Source: Larix kaempferi (taxonomy: Eukaryota > Streptophyta > Pinopsida > Pinales > Pinaceae). Taken from it: DNA of 64,000 nucleotides. The translations under genes were made by a program, and so were the position numbers. Position 1 is the stretch's first letter; every line of letters starts with the position of its first letter. Under the pieces are notes generated by a model that saw only the letters and a list, made by a program, of their open reading frames with translations, searched no databases and was not told the origin of the DNA. The DNA is taken from assembly GCA_027924585.1 (NCBI GenBank), contig BSBM01000036.1, positions 5,759,001 through 5,823,000 of the forward strand, read 5' to 3'. Below, one piece after another: positions 1 to 10,991 of this stretch.

Positions 1-660
1 AAACCCTAAGTGAGAACTTCTTCCTCCTCTTCCTTGATTTCCTTCATTGAGTCATTTCAGATGTGCCGTATTGTTTCTGGTGCATCTCTGAAATTTTGAA
101 TCTACAGGGTCTGAAACTTCGGCCTGTGGTATCCTAACCTATCATCTTTCCAACCCCATAGATCTGAGCTTCAATGGATTCTCCATGAGATAGATATGCT
201 AAGTGTCACAACATGACCTATTTATTGGATGAAACAACATAGTGAACTTGTTCAGAGTGCCACGTGTGACTGTTTCAACTTCGGCCTCTGAAACGCGGAC
301 CTATGAAACTAAAGTGTGTGCCCTAACTATCACTTTTTACGGAATTCCATTTGGATATTCCAATCCTGAGATATGACCTTTTTCCCTAGGTCACATGTTT
401 AGGACTGTATTCTGGAAGAGGCAGAAACCCTAACGTGTACGGATCATATCTTAGAAAGTACAACGAATCTGAGGCTGAGCTTCGGATACAAGGTACATGA
501 AAATTTCATATTCGTCCTGTCCAAGTTTCAGATCCTGAACCTTCGCCAAAATGGATTTATAGCGAAAGTGCCACAATGACTAGGTTTTTCTATACAAAAC
601 CCTAACTTTCAAATTGTCGCAAGTGAAACAAGTGTCGTAAGTGCCATACATTGCCTTCCT
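1..660 (-). other. Element A untranslated leader
   Basis: Read on the minus strand this matches the leaders of C (1629 on) and B (8754 on), including shared phrases around the aagggc/taggg runs and the toxicity-neutral landmark of a GTGACCTAGG-type tract. No ORF of useful length is present. It is the 5' untranslated region between the PBS and the off-window coding region. Confidence 0.7.
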
Positions 661-680
661 TCAGGATAGCTCTGATTCCA
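661..680 (-). other. Element A primer-binding site
   Basis: The minus strand reads TGGAATCAGAGCTATCC, one change from the initiator tRNA-Met PBS (TGGTATCAGAGC) of C and H. It abuts the LTR end at 681. This fixes A's orientation and shows that the LTR is its 5' copy. Confidence 0.8.
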
Positions 681-969
681 TGCTAATATAGATAACATCA
701 TTATTCCATTAAATTTTGCAACAATAGCATATAAAGGATCACTGAAAGAACAACAAGCACACCATAAACACAAGAGACACAATTTATCCTAGGAAACCCT
801 CATGGGGTAGAAAACCCAGCAAAGCTTCCTCAATATAGATGACCAACAAGTACAAAGATGTAATCCCCAAACAAGAGATCCTTCTCCTCCTTTGCAGATA
901 TCTCTCTCTCCTATGCGAGTTTCACAAGTGAGTGTATGTGTTAAATCAGGATCACACATCCTCTATTTA
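681..969 (-). repeat. Element A 5' LTR, R-U5 part
   Basis: This is the downstream part of A's LTR on the minus strand, ending in CA at 681 next to the PBS. It shares with the LTRs of B, C and M the stretch around AACACAAGAGACACAAT (plus-strand sense). It ends at the copy of the C target site, ATTTA (965-969). Confidence 0.8.
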
Positions 970-1615
970 TGTTGATGTATATGTAACTTCAGAATGAATT
1001 TCACATATATGTATATTGTATTCCTATAGAGATGTTATTATTCCTCTATATGGAAGTGTCGTCATTTATATTGTAATTGTCGTAACTTATACTTGATGGG
1101 TTATTAGACCACCTTGTTGGGGTCGGCCCTGTATAAGTCATGTGGGTCAAAGGGTTATTAGACCACCCTATTGGGGGTCGGCCATGTGGGTCAAAGGGTT
1201 ATTAGACCACCCTAGTGGGGGTTGGCCCAGTCAGCATTATGTTAAGTGGTTAAGTTGAGGCCGACCTAGTTGAGTAAAGGTCAAGTCAAGTTAGTGTATA
1301 AATAGAGAGTGTGTCTCTCTCATTTTACACATTCTATTCTCTCACTCACACTTTGGAGAGTGGAGCACTTGTGGAGGAGGAGGCTCTGCTGCTAGGAGAA
1401 GACTATCTCTTGTATTCTGGTTGTATTATTGCTCTATCTATCTCTGAGGAAGTTATTGGGGTTTTTCACCTTTATGGTTTTCCCCAAGTAAACTCTGTGT
1501 CTCTTGTGTGCTTGCATTATTGTGTCCATGATTGATATGCTGTAGATTTGTTGTACATGTTGTTCTCTCAGTTAATATCCTAGATCATATTGAAGTAAAT
1601 TCTGAAAATTTAACA
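970..1615 (+). repeat. Element C 5' LTR
   Basis: The LTR is 646 bp, starting TGTTGATG and ending TAACA. Its U3 has three direct repeats beginning at about 1098, 1152 and 1196 (GGGTTATTAGACCACC...GGTCGGCC), against two in B. The TATA box is at 1297-1305. The downstream part carries the family R-U5 motif around the TTCCCCAAGTAAAC tract. Confidence 0.92.
1297..1305 (+). promoter_or_regulatory. TATA box of element C 5' LTR
   Basis: TATAAATAG lies about 320 bp before the LTR end and is conserved in position in the 3' LTR (7695-7703) and in both LTRs of B. Transcription should start about 30 bp downstream, in the CT-rich TCTCTCTC stretch. Confidence 0.75.
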
Positions 1616-1628
1616 TGGTATCAGAGCT
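1616..1628 (+). other. Element C primer-binding site
   Basis: TGGTATCAGAGCT directly follows the LTR terminal CA. It is complementary to the 3' end of plant initiator tRNA-Met, as usual for Copia elements. Confidence 0.88.
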
Positions 1629-4622
1629 AGCCTGAAAGAAGGCACGATATGGCATGTATGACACTGGTTGCACTTACGATGCTAGGGCTTGATATAGCAA
1701 AAACCTGTCATCGTAGAACTTTCACTATAAATCCATTTTGGCAAAGTTTTCGGGTCTGAACCTTTTACAGGTCGAATATTAGATCTCCATGTACCTTGTG
1801 TCCAAAGGACAACCTCTAATTCGTTGTACTTTGTGATTTATGATTTGTACCATATAGGGTTTCTGCCTCTTCCAAATCTGAGTCAAAATCAGGTGACCTT
1901 GGGAAAAAGGTCATAACTTGGGCTAGGAAGCTCCAAATAAAATTTCATAAAAATTTACAGGTAGTACAAAGACTGTACTATCACAATAAAATTGTTCAGA
2001 GGCCGAAGTTGAACCAGTGAAACGTGGCACACCGTACATGTTCTCTCTCCTGTATTATCCCATAAACAGGTCACGTTGCGACACTTGGCATAAATCTCTC
2101 TTAGAGAATCAAATTGAGGTCAGACCTATCGGGATGGAAATATAACAGGTTTTAATATCTCAAGAAAATTTTTTAGAGCCCGAAGTTAAACGAGTGACAC
2201 GTGGCACGTCGTACAAGTTTTCTCTCCTGTATTATCCCATAAACAGGTCATGTTGCGACACTTGGCAAAAATCTCTCTCAGAGAATCCAATTGAGGTCAG
2301 ACCTGTCGGGATGGAAAGATAACAAGTCAGGCTATCTCAAGAAAATTTTTCAGACCCTTTAGATTGAAAAGTTTAGAGTTACACCAGAGACAATCAGGTA
2401 CATATTTCTATCAAAACATAATTATTTTTGAGCACCTTCATTCATGGCTTCCGGAATTTAGGGCTTCGGAGAAAGTTGAAATTTTTGTAATCGGAGACCA
2501 TGGCTGGATGCTACTCATCAAAATTGAAATTTAGAGACCAAGATCAGATTTTTTGGTTGGGCAGAAGGCCGGGCTTGATCAAACCCCAATCAGGACTTTG
2601 ATTGGAAAGATGGAAAATTAGGGCTTCTGCAAAAATTGGAATTTTGGAAATCTGTGACCACGGCTGGAAGCTCCTCAGAAAAATAGAAGCTTAGAGATTT
2701 GAATCAAATCTTTTGGTTGCGTGAATCTCCAGGAAACTCAAACCCTAATTCAGGGTCCTCCCTAGTGAATCCAGAAATCTAAAAGGCAATTTCGAAGGGT
2801 GAAACTTTGCAGTTTTCAAATTCTGAATATACCAACTTAATCAGCTCATCAAGGCGCATATTTCTATCCTTTCAGAAGTTTGAAATTCAAAGTTTGAATT
2901 TTTGGGGTTTCTTTGACAAACCCTAATCCAGCTCCAGGTCCAGTTCTTGCAAATCAAGTGGACTGGGTGAATCCTAGAAGAAGATGGATTCGTCACCTAC
3001 ATAAGTGAAGAAGTTCTTGTCTCAAAGGGAGATGAGGCTAAGGCCTTCCATAAGAAGGTTTCAAGAAATCTCGATAGGTATGACTCATCCAGGTATGTCT
3101 CGAGATTTGTTCATGATTAAGTTTATGATATGTTTGTCTTCATGTTATTACGGCTAAAACAATCTTGATTTTAGACTTGTCGTATCACCTTAACAAAATT
3201 ATGAATGCATTCATTAGGGTGTTGACACTTATGATTGTACTAATACATTATGGTGTTGTATGAGGTTTATGTTGTCCGCTAACATGGAAGGTACACCAAG
3301 AAAGACAAATCGTGTTCTAGTTCAAGATCATGATGACATGAAGACAAAGATTCATCCATTGTCATGGATCACATAGAAGATCCATTTACGAGGTATGTAT
3401 AACTTGGTTCTATAATGGTTAACCTATGAGATATGCAAGTTACTAGCACAAGTCACTAAAGAGAACTAGAAGACATTATGCGGGTATGTTAGACATAACT
3501 AGCTAGCATTCTAATCCAAGTATGTTTTTCCTATATCAAGCTAGAATCCTACCTTGTGTTAGGATCTTATACTTTTGTGTTGTTGATAATGATTATTCAT
3601 GAAGTCATAGGTTTGAATAGTCATGGTTGTATGCATATTATGTTTCTTACCATAATTGATGATATGACTAACCAGAATAATCATGAAGGTATAGGTTTGA
3701 GTAATCACGGGTTTTATGCATATTATATCTCTTATCTTGATTGATGATTTAACTAACCAGAAGAGTCCTATGATCAAATAAGAATATGTATGAATAAAAG
3801 AAGACTTGCTTGAAACCTTGAATACTAATGTTTATTATCTATGTTTGAATTGATCCTGACTATACATGCTTGAGATTATTTTGTTTTGATAATATTAAGA
3901 TTATACTAATGAATGTTTGATTATGTATGAGACCTAGAGGATAACACAATGATGATACTAACAAGCATGCATAGGGATCGATAATGTATATAAGTTCAAG
4001 GACAGGTAATCCAGGAAGCATAGATCAAGAGGGAGCACACTCCAGTAGTTTCTACAAGGATGCATATATTCAGAGGGAGTTGACTACTTCTCACAATCCA
4101 CATCAGAATGGAGTTGCAAAGATTCAGGGGGAGTCCACCCAACAAACAAAGAAAGATAAGTATTTGAATTGTCATTACTCGCATATTTTATTGTTTAAAT
4201 AATACTGTTCAATAATGTATATACTGATGTTCCTGGAATTAGGTTGTGTATTATGCATATTAGAATGATTGCATTAATGAACAGTATACTACTAATATGC
4301 ATGTGATGGGTAAGTGGCCTATGGCATTGTACAACATTCCAGTGCTACTTATCTAGAATGAAACCTCTTTGCTGACATGTTGGGAGTAGTGCAAACTCTT
4401 GACATTGTTCTGGTAGAAACTGGAAGGCATCTAGAAAGTTGTGAAACATGAATGAATGTTGTATTGAAGCATTGGCTAAGATAATTGCATGACTGTATGA
4501 CATATTTCTTTATGTGTAAGAATTTGTCTAAAAATTATGAGATGTTTCTAATCATGCAATTTAACTTGTTTTGTAGGAAAGACTGTATACCTTCACCTAC
4601 AAAAGAAGGACTACAACATTTG
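1629..4622 (+). other. Element C leader, no coding region recognised
   Basis: This 3.0-kb stretch holds no ORF with recognisable gag, protease or integrase. The first 1.5 kb aligns by eye with B's leader (8754-10190). The part after about 3200 has no counterpart in B, where it was lost at the J insertion. Around 4115-4140 a purine-rich GATTCAGGGGGAGTCC motif is also seen in B at about 26748. Short ORFs here are not conserved. Confidence 0.6.
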
Positions 4623-5548
4623 TTCAAGCAACAAAATTATCTATTGAAGATATTGAAGTTCCCAGGATATGGGAAGAATGCCATGATCCATCGATCATGA
4701 AGAACGATGTTTGGGATGCGGTCCCAAGAGATGAAGGGAAGTCTGTTGTGACTTCCAAATGGAACTATCAGATCAAGCATGCTGCAGATGGCAGCATAGA
4801 GAAATATAAAAGTGATGAAATAGAAGATACACCAGATGGATTTCAAGACAACTTTCTTGAATGGTGTAGTCATATATGTGTGCAGAACTTGGGGATGATG
4901 CACTATTTGTTTTTGGCATGGAGGTGTGGCAGAGTGCAGATGGAATATTCCTTGGACAAGGGAAGTATGCAGTAGAGATCCTGAAGAGGTTCGGGATGAT
5001 GAACTGCAAGGCCATGGCCACACCTATGGCATCGAACCTGAAGCTTCTGTGAGATGCTTCATCTGAGCCTGTTGATGTCTCTATGTATCGTCAGATGATT
5101 GGGTCCTTGATGTACCTAACGAACATGAGACTAGATATTTGCTTTGCGGTGAACACATTGAGCCAGTTCCTGACGGATCCGATGAGTGTTCACTTGGTTG
5201 CTATAAAGCATGTTCTGAGGTACCTAAAGGGTACAGTGGATTATGGGCTCAAGTATGAAGCAAATCAAAAGTTTAACCTACAAGGTTATGTTGATTCAGA
5301 TTGGGCTGGCAGTGCTGCAGATAGGAAGAGCACATCTGGATGTTGCTTCAGTATGGGATCAGGTGTGATCTCTTGGTTCAGCAGGAAGCAGTCCTGCGTA
5401 GCACTGAGTACAGCCGAATCAGAGTATGTTGCGACGGATGAGTAGGTTGCAGATGTATTGACCAAGCCGTTGGCCAGAGTGTAGTTTGAGTACTTCAGAG
5501 AGAGGCTTGGTGCACTTCAGATCGAGGTTCCTTCCAAAGGGAAATAAT
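4623..5548 (+). pseudogene. Element C reverse transcriptase-RNase H remnant (Copia)
   Basis: This is a Copia polymerase remnant. The N-terminal RT part (4697-4810; MKNDVWDAVPR, GKSVVTSKW) is joined by internal deletions to later segments (MMHYLF near 4897). It continues with the RT connection and RNase H (MYRQMIGSLMYLTNMR at 5083; YVDSDWAGSAADRKSTSG; STAESEYVA). After a stop at about 5443 the tail reads VADVLTKPLARV and ends at about 5548. Against B's copy, three blocks are missing, including the YVDD catalytic loop, so no active RT could be made. RNase H is comparatively well kept, but its part between the ESEYVA and VADVLTKP motifs is also deleted. Confidence 0.88.
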
Positions 5549-5880
5549 GAGTCTGGAAGATGCAGATGCACATGAGCTTTTCTGACATGGTTGATGTGTT
5601 CTCCCTTGGTCGTGATGTAATTGCTGAGCCATTTTTCACATGGTGGTAGATGTGTTCTCCCATGGTGAAAAAGTAAGGGCTGGAGCCTTCCCCGAATGGT
5701 GGTAGATGTGTTCTCCCATGTTAGTGGTGTAAGTGCTGGATGATGTGCATCTGGGCTGTGCTTCGTGGATGATGCGATGATCTAAAGAGGACGATGCTGT
5801 GATGATCAGGAGGATCATGGATGACGAGCATCAAGATGATGCTCCAGTTACTGCTCTGTATATGCATCAGGATGCTGCTG

Positions 5881-6360
5881 GATATGATCAGTTGGATCAT
5901 TTATATGTATATGTATGTATGCATCATGTTGGATGATGGATATGATCAGTTGGATCAACGCATCATGTTGGATGCTGGATATGATTAATTGGATCATTTA
6001 TATGTGTATGTATGTACGCATCATGTTGGATGATGGATATGATCGATTGGATCATTTATATGTATATGTATGAACGCATCATGTTGGATGTTGGATATGA
6101 TCAGTTGGATCATTTGTATGTATTTTGTATATGCATCACGTTGGATTCTTGGACCATGTATTTGTATATGTATCAGGTGGATACATTGTATGATCAGGTA
6201 GATCATGTATGTGATATGTATCAGGTATGATCAGGTGGATCATGTATTTGTATTTGTATCAGGTGGATACACTATATGATCAAGTGGATCATGTATGATG
6301 ATATGTCTTAGGTAGATACTTGATATGCATCGGGTGGATGCATTGTATGATCAGGATGAT
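5881..6360 (+). repeat. Element C 3' UTR tandem array 1 (GATATGATCAGTTGGATCA units)
   Basis: Degenerate tandem units contain GATATGATCAGTTGGATCA and CGCATCATGTTGGATG, with starts at about 5881, 5939, 5978, 6035 and 6094. They then fade into GATCAGGTGGATCATG units. The array lies after the pol stop and before array 2. B has a related GATGATCA-rich array at the same place (28490-28920), so it belongs to the element and not to the target. Confidence 0.75.
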
Positions 6361-6497
6361 CATAGATGACGAGTTTCAGGATGTTGCTCCAGATGACATG
6401 CAGCAGGATGTTTCAGTGATGATGATTAGGATGATCATCTATAGATCAGGATGATGTATGGTGAGTATCAGGTTGATACTTTGTGGCCGTGGAACAG

Positions 6498-7030
6498 GTT
6501 GTGCAGATAAGCATGTAATTTGTGCCCTGGGAGATTTGCAGATAGTCTTTCGAGGTTTTTCCTATGGCATGTAATTTGTACCCTGGGATATCTGGCAAAT
6601 GCTCTTTCGAGGTTTTGCTTGGGAGGACATATAATTTGTGCCTTGGGAGATTTGCAGATAGTCTTTCGAGGTTTTTCCTATGGCATGTAATTTGTACGCT
6701 GGGATATCTGGCAAATGCTATTTTGAGGTTTTGTCCTATGGCATGTAATCTGTGCCCTGGGAGATCCGATAGGTTGAGCCATCTGCTTGTAATCAGTCCT
6801 GGGATGCTCTTTTGAGATTTTTCCATGACCACATGTAATTTGTGCCCTAGTAGATTCGATAGGTTGAGCCCTGTGCTCGTAATCAGTCCTAGGATGCTCT
6901 TTCGAGGTTTTGTGGTGACCACATGTAATTTGTGCCCTGGGAGATCCGATAGGTTGAGCCTTGTGCTCGTAATCAGTCCTAGGATTCTCTTTCGAGGTTT
7001 TGTGGTGGGGTCACATGTAATAAGTCCTGG
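6498..7030 (+). repeat. Element C 3' UTR tandem array 2 (GTAATTTGTGCCCTGGGAGA units)
   Basis: Units of about 56-60 bp start at about 6512, 6568, 6628 and 6684, then lengthen to about 85 bp. Each carries CCCTGGGA(G/T)AT and CTCTTTCGAGGTTTT. B has a matching array at 28940-29560. The units contain no open frame that is kept between the two elements. Confidence 0.78.
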
Positions 7031-7356
7031 AGATCTGGACAGGATGAAAAAGGCCTCAGATGCTCTTTAGGGTTCTTGCTAGTCAAGAGACTCTTTTAAG
7101 GTTTTGTGACACACATAATAAGTCCCGAGATTTCCATAGTATGGCCAGTGATGATGAAGACCTGTAGGTGGTGGGCCTATATCCAGCATGAAAAAGGAAT
7201 GGCTCTGTAGAACTTCCTATGACGAGTATATTCAGAGATTGATTGAGATAGCAGCAATAGTGATGATGATGATGACTCGATGATGATTATCCAGTGATGA
7301 TGATCCAAAGAAGATGACTTGTGCTAGAAGACCTGTGTGGAGAAATACCTTCCTAG

Positions 7357-7367
7357 TTAAGAGGGAG
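7357..7367 (+). other. Element C polypurine tract
   Basis: TTAAGAGGGAG sits immediately before the 3' LTR and matches B's TTTAAGAGGGAG. It is the plus-strand DNA primer and fixes the LTR start. Confidence 0.8.
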
Positions 7368-8013
7368 TTTTGATGTATATGTAACTTCAGAACGTATTTC
7401 ACATATACGTATATTGTATTCCTATAGAGATGTTATTATTCCTCTATACGAAAGTGTCATCATTTATATTGTAAGTGTCGTAACTTATACTTGATGGGTT
7501 ATTAGACCACCTTGTTGGGGTCGGCCCTGTATAAGTCATGTGGGTCAAAGGGTTATTAGACCACCCTATTGGGGGTCGACCATGTGGGTCAAAGGGTTAT
7601 TAGACCACCCTAGTGGGGGTTGGCCCAGTCAGCATTATGTTAAGTGGTTAAGTTGAGGCCAACCTAGTTGAGTAAAGGTCAAGTCAAGTTAGTGTATAAA
7701 TAGAGAGTGTGTCTCTCTCATTTTACACATTCTATTCTCTCACTCACACTTTGGAGAGTGGCACACTTGTGGAGGAGGAGGCTCTGCTGCTAGGAGAAGA
7801 CTATCTCTTGTATTCTGGTTGTATTATTGCTCTATCTATCTCTGAGGAAGTTATTGGGGTTTTTCACCTTTATGGTTTTCCCCAAGTAAACTCTGTGTCT
7901 CTTGTGTGCTTGCATTATTGTGTCCATGATTTATATGCTGTAGATTTGCTGTACATTTTGTTCTCTCAGTTAAGATCCTAGATCAGATTGAAGTAAATTC
8001 TGAAAATTTAACA
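7368..8013 (+). repeat. Element C 3' LTR
   Basis: The LTR is 646 bp, the same length as the 5' copy. It starts TTTTGATG, the terminal TG having changed to TT, and ends AACA. It carries the same three U3 repeats and a TATA box at 7695-7703. Several differences from the 5' LTR are CG/TG transitions. Confidence 0.92.
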
Positions 8014-8102
8014 ATTTATACTTTACCTCACTTGACTTTTAACTCTAACTAGTTCGGCCCCAACTTAACCACTCAACATAATGCTGACTGGGACGGCCCC
8101 AT
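8014..8102 (-). repeat. Element A 5' LTR, middle part
   Basis: This continues A's LTR on the minus strand. It begins with C's right TSD (ATTTA, 8014-8018) and ends with B's left TSD (CCCAT, 8098-8102). Reverse-complemented it aligns with the U3 of B around GTTAAGTGGTTAAGTTGGGG and the start of the TATA box. Confidence 0.82.
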
Positions 8103-8740
8103 TGTTGATGTATTTGTAAATTCAGAAGATATTCACTTGTATAATGTATTTGTACTTTATTGTATCCCAAACGGAGATGTATTATTCCTCCGATTGGAAG
8201 TGTCGCCAGTTGTACTTGCAAGTGTCACAAGCTATATTATAAATTTCATAACTTATACTTGATGGGTTATTAGGCCACCTTGATGGGGTCGGCCCTGTAT
8301 GAGTCATGTGGGTTAAAGGGTTATTAGACCACCCTAGTGGGGGTTGTCCCATTCAACATTCTGTTAAGTGGTTAAGTTGGGGCCAACCTAGTTAAAGTTA
8401 AAAGACAAGTGAAGTAGTGTATAAATAGAGAGCGTGTCTCTCTCATGTTACACATTCTCTCATTCACTCACTTCGCATTAGTGAGAGAGAGGAGGAGTGC
8501 ACACGAATGGAGGAGGAGTATGATGCTGAATATATCTATCTCTTGGGTTTGATCATTGTGATATTTGTATTGGTGCTTATTCTATCTCTGAGGAAGTTGC
8601 GGGGTTTTTCACCTTCTTGGTTTTCCCTGGTGAAATGTTTTATGTCTCTTGTCTCTTGTCTCTTATGCTTGATATGTTGTACATGTTGTTGTTTGAGTTA
8701 AGATCCTAGATCTATTGAATTAAATGATAAAAAACTAACA
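8103..8740 (+). repeat. Element B 5' LTR
   Basis: The LTR is 638 bp, starting TGTTGATG and ending CTAACA. Its U3 has two copies of the GGGTTATTAG(A/G)CCACC repeat. The TATA box is at 8420-8428, followed by the TCTCTCTC start region. Confidence 0.9.
8420..8428 (+). promoter_or_regulatory. TATA box of element B 5' LTR
   Basis: TATAAATAG is at the same place as in C and in B's 3' LTR (45452-45460). It is followed within 30 bp by a CT-rich start region. Confidence 0.72.
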
Positions 8741-8753
8741 TGGTATCATAGCT
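8741..8753 (+). other. Element B primer-binding site
   Basis: TGGTATCATAGCT directly follows the LTR. It is the initiator tRNA-Met PBS with one mismatch (CAGAGC to CATAGC). Confidence 0.82.
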
Positions 8754-10190
8754 AGCCTGAAGGAAGGCATGGTATGGCATTTATGAGACTTGTTGCACTT
8801 GTGACAAATTGGAAGCTAGGGCTTGATATAGAAAAAACAAGTCATCGTGGAACTTTGGTTATAAATCCATTTTGGAAAAGGTTCAGGATCGAAAACTTTC
8901 ACAGGTCGTATATAACATCCCCATGTACCTTGTGTCTGAATCAAAACATCTAATTCACTATACTTTGTGATTTATGATCCGTACAAGTTAGGGTTTCTGC
9001 CTCTTCCATATCTCATTCATAAATAGGTGACCTAGGAAAAAAGGTCACAACTTGGTTTAGGAAGCTCCAAATGAAATTTTGTAAAAAGTGACAGTAAGAG
9101 CATGGAGTGTAGTTTCACAGGTCCTCTTTTCATAGGCTGAAGTTGAACTAGTGATACGTGGCACTTCGTACAATGTCGTTATACTTTTTTATCCCATAAA
9201 TAGGCCACGTTGTGACATTTGGCATATCTCTCTCTCAGAGAATCCATTTGAGATCGGACATGTGGGGTTAGAAAGAAGACAGGTCAGGCTACCACAAGAT
9301 GAAGTTTCAGGCCCTGTGGATTCATAATTTTAGAGATGAATCAGAAACAATATGGCATATATTTATGTCCAAAGAGAATTGGATTCTGAGCACCTTCATT
9401 TTTGGATCGTCACTGCAGTGGGAAATTAGGGTTTCAGAGAAAGTTGAAATTATTGGAATGGGAGACCACGACTGGATGCTCCTCATCAAAATCAAAATTT
9501 AGATACCAAGATCAAATTTTTTGGCTGGGCAGAAGGCCGAGCTTGATCAAACCCTAGTTCAGGATTTTGATCGGAAAGGTTGAAAATTAGGGCTTCTACA
9601 AAAGTTGGAGTTTTTGAAATTTGTGACCACGGCTAGAAGCTCCTCAAGAAAATCGAATTTTAGAGCATTGGATCGAACCTTTTGGATGGGCAGAAGACCA
9701 GGCTTTATCAAACCCTAGTTTGGAATCTTGTCTAGAAGATCCGAAAGTTTCAAAGGCAATTTTGAGGGGTCAAATTTTGCATATCTCAAAATCTGAGTAT
9801 ACCAGCTTGACAAACTCAGCAAGGTGCATCTTTATATCCTTTCAGAAGTTTGAAATTCAAAATTTGAATTTTTAGGGTTTCTCTAACAAACCCTAATCTA
9901 GTTCCAGATCCAGTTTCAGCAAATCAAAATGGATTGGGTTAATCCTAAAAGAGAATGAATTGGACACCTGCATAAGTGAATAAGTTCCAGTTCTAGAGGG
10001 AGATAAGGCTAAGGCCTTACATAAGAAGACTACAAGCAATCTCAATAGGTATGACTTGAGGAGATATAGGTATGTGTTGAAATCTATTCATGATTAAGTT
10101 TATGATATGTTTGTCTTCATATTATTGAGGTTAGTACAATCTTGATTAATCTTAGACTTGTCTTATCCCCCTAGTAAAAGTATGAATGCA
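8754..10190 (+). other. Element B leader, no gene
   Basis: This untranslated leader aligns with C 1629-3210 and, on the other strand, with A 660-1. It ends at ATGAATGCA, where J begins. The short ORFs at 8507-8701 and 9299-9502 have no counterpart in the relatives. Confidence 0.65.
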
Positions 10191-10219
10191 TGTGAATGAT
10201 AGAATACATTGCTCTAACA
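10191..10219 (-). repeat. Element J 3' LTR remnant
   Basis: On the minus strand this 29-bp piece starts TGTTAGAG and ends CA, immediately after the polypurine tract. Its start resembles that of the 729-bp 5' LTR (TGTTAGAGAAATATT). The rest of the LTR is missing. Confidence 0.55.
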
Positions 10220-10398
10220 CCCCCCCATAAGCTAGACTTAGTGGAATATCAAAAATAAGGCCTTGGAAACTAAGGCTCAAGTCACCTTTTACAATATAAA
10301 TTTATTTGTCCATGTAAAATGAGGAAAGAGGCAAAACCACATGGGGAAAAATCCTCCCTCAAGAATGGACATGATACAAAGATGATCAAAAAATGTCC
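10220..10398 (-). other. Element J 3' UTR and polypurine tract
   Basis: The minus strand reads from the RNase H stop to GCTTATGGGGGGGTG (10233-10219), a strong polypurine tract directly before the LTR stub. No gene is present. Confidence 0.65.
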
Positions 10399-10488
10399 TC
10401 AGCAGGTCTTGTTCTTCACTTGAATGAGTTGAGTAAACAACTTCTTGGTGAAAGACTTGGTGAAGATGTTGTGGATGTCATGATCATG
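10399..10488 (-). pseudogene. Element J, C-terminal end of Copia RNase H
   Basis: The minus-strand frame reads DIHNIFTKSFTKKLFTQL and ends at a TGA (10401-10399). This is the conserved C-terminal D-I-F-T-K-S/P-L segment that closes Copia polyproteins. Everything before it is replaced by G's left LTR at 10490. Confidence 0.7.
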
Positions 10489-10778
10489 CTGTTATAGCTT
10501 GAAATGACACCTCTCTGTCCATGACGATACTTGCATCCCTTGGTCGCATGACGACACTTCTTGAGATCAATTTCAGTCACACAATAGGACATTTGTGGAT
10601 GGAGGAGTCATTTGGGACACCAAAAATGGTTGAAATTATCTCATTCTTGACCCATTTGATGTATATGACCCTTAGGAACATTTTTCCAGACCAAACCATC
10701 TCCTGAAAAAGAGCAGAAAAGCCTGTTTTTGGCCATTTTTTAACATGAGCACTGGTACACAGGCATGATAGTAGCATG

Positions 10779-10896
10779 TGTACCCTACTCTAGTGTACAA
10801 TAGTAGCACTCAAACCTTTTGAGTGCTAATCCACTATGAAATAGTTGCGCTCAACTCCATATGTACGCTACTTTGTCTACTGTAGAGTAGGGTACA
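10779..10896. repeat. Nested inverted repeats in element G U3
   Basis: The outer arms 10779-10792 (TGTACCCTACTCTA) and 10883-10896 are reverse complements. Inside them, TAGCACTCAAA (10804-10814) and its partner at 10817-10828 form a tight hairpin. The 3' LTR keeps the pairing in altered form (TAGTGCTC with GAGCGCTA). The structure lies about 100 bp before the TATA box. Confidence 0.65.
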
Positions 10897-10991
10897 CCCC
10901 TGTTTTGGTCAAAATATCGAAATTCGAGTAAGTTAAGTTGATTGGGAAACCTCTTGAGCGGTTATAACTTCTTTTCCTCTCCTTCACTGAC

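Larger units (their letters stand above)
970..8013 (+). mobile_element. Copia element C, complete with two LTRs and TSD
   Basis: C is an LTR retrotransposon with 646-bp LTRs at 970-1615 and 7368-8013. An initiator tRNA-Met PBS follows the first LTR and a polypurine tract precedes the second. ATTTA flanks both ends (965-969 and 8014-8018). It lies inside A's 5' LTR, within A's TATA box. Coding capacity is only a deleted reverse transcriptase/RNase H remnant (4623-5548); I see no gag, protease or integrase. It must therefore have moved with proteins supplied by a relative, or lost its genes after insertion. Only a few percent of LTR positions differ by eye, so the insertion is not ancient. Confidence 0.93.

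Noticed and set aside
661-1628. tRNA gene suggested by TGGTATCAGAGC-type matches
   Set aside because: These are short primer-binding sites next to LTR ends; no cloverleaf or tRNA body is present.
6021-6230. ORFs on both strands in the GATGATCA array
   Set aside because: The repeat is near-palindromic and lacks stops on both strands; not conserved as protein in B.
5881-7030. CRISPR-like array of short repeats
   Set aside because: Repeat units are degenerate with no constant spacer length, in plant retrotransposon 3' UTRs, without cas genes.
1311-7981. Small ORFs just after the TATA box of element C LTRs (1311-1535, 7709-7981)
   Set aside because: They lack a convincing ATG start, run over R-U5, and B's LTR gives a different protein in the same place.
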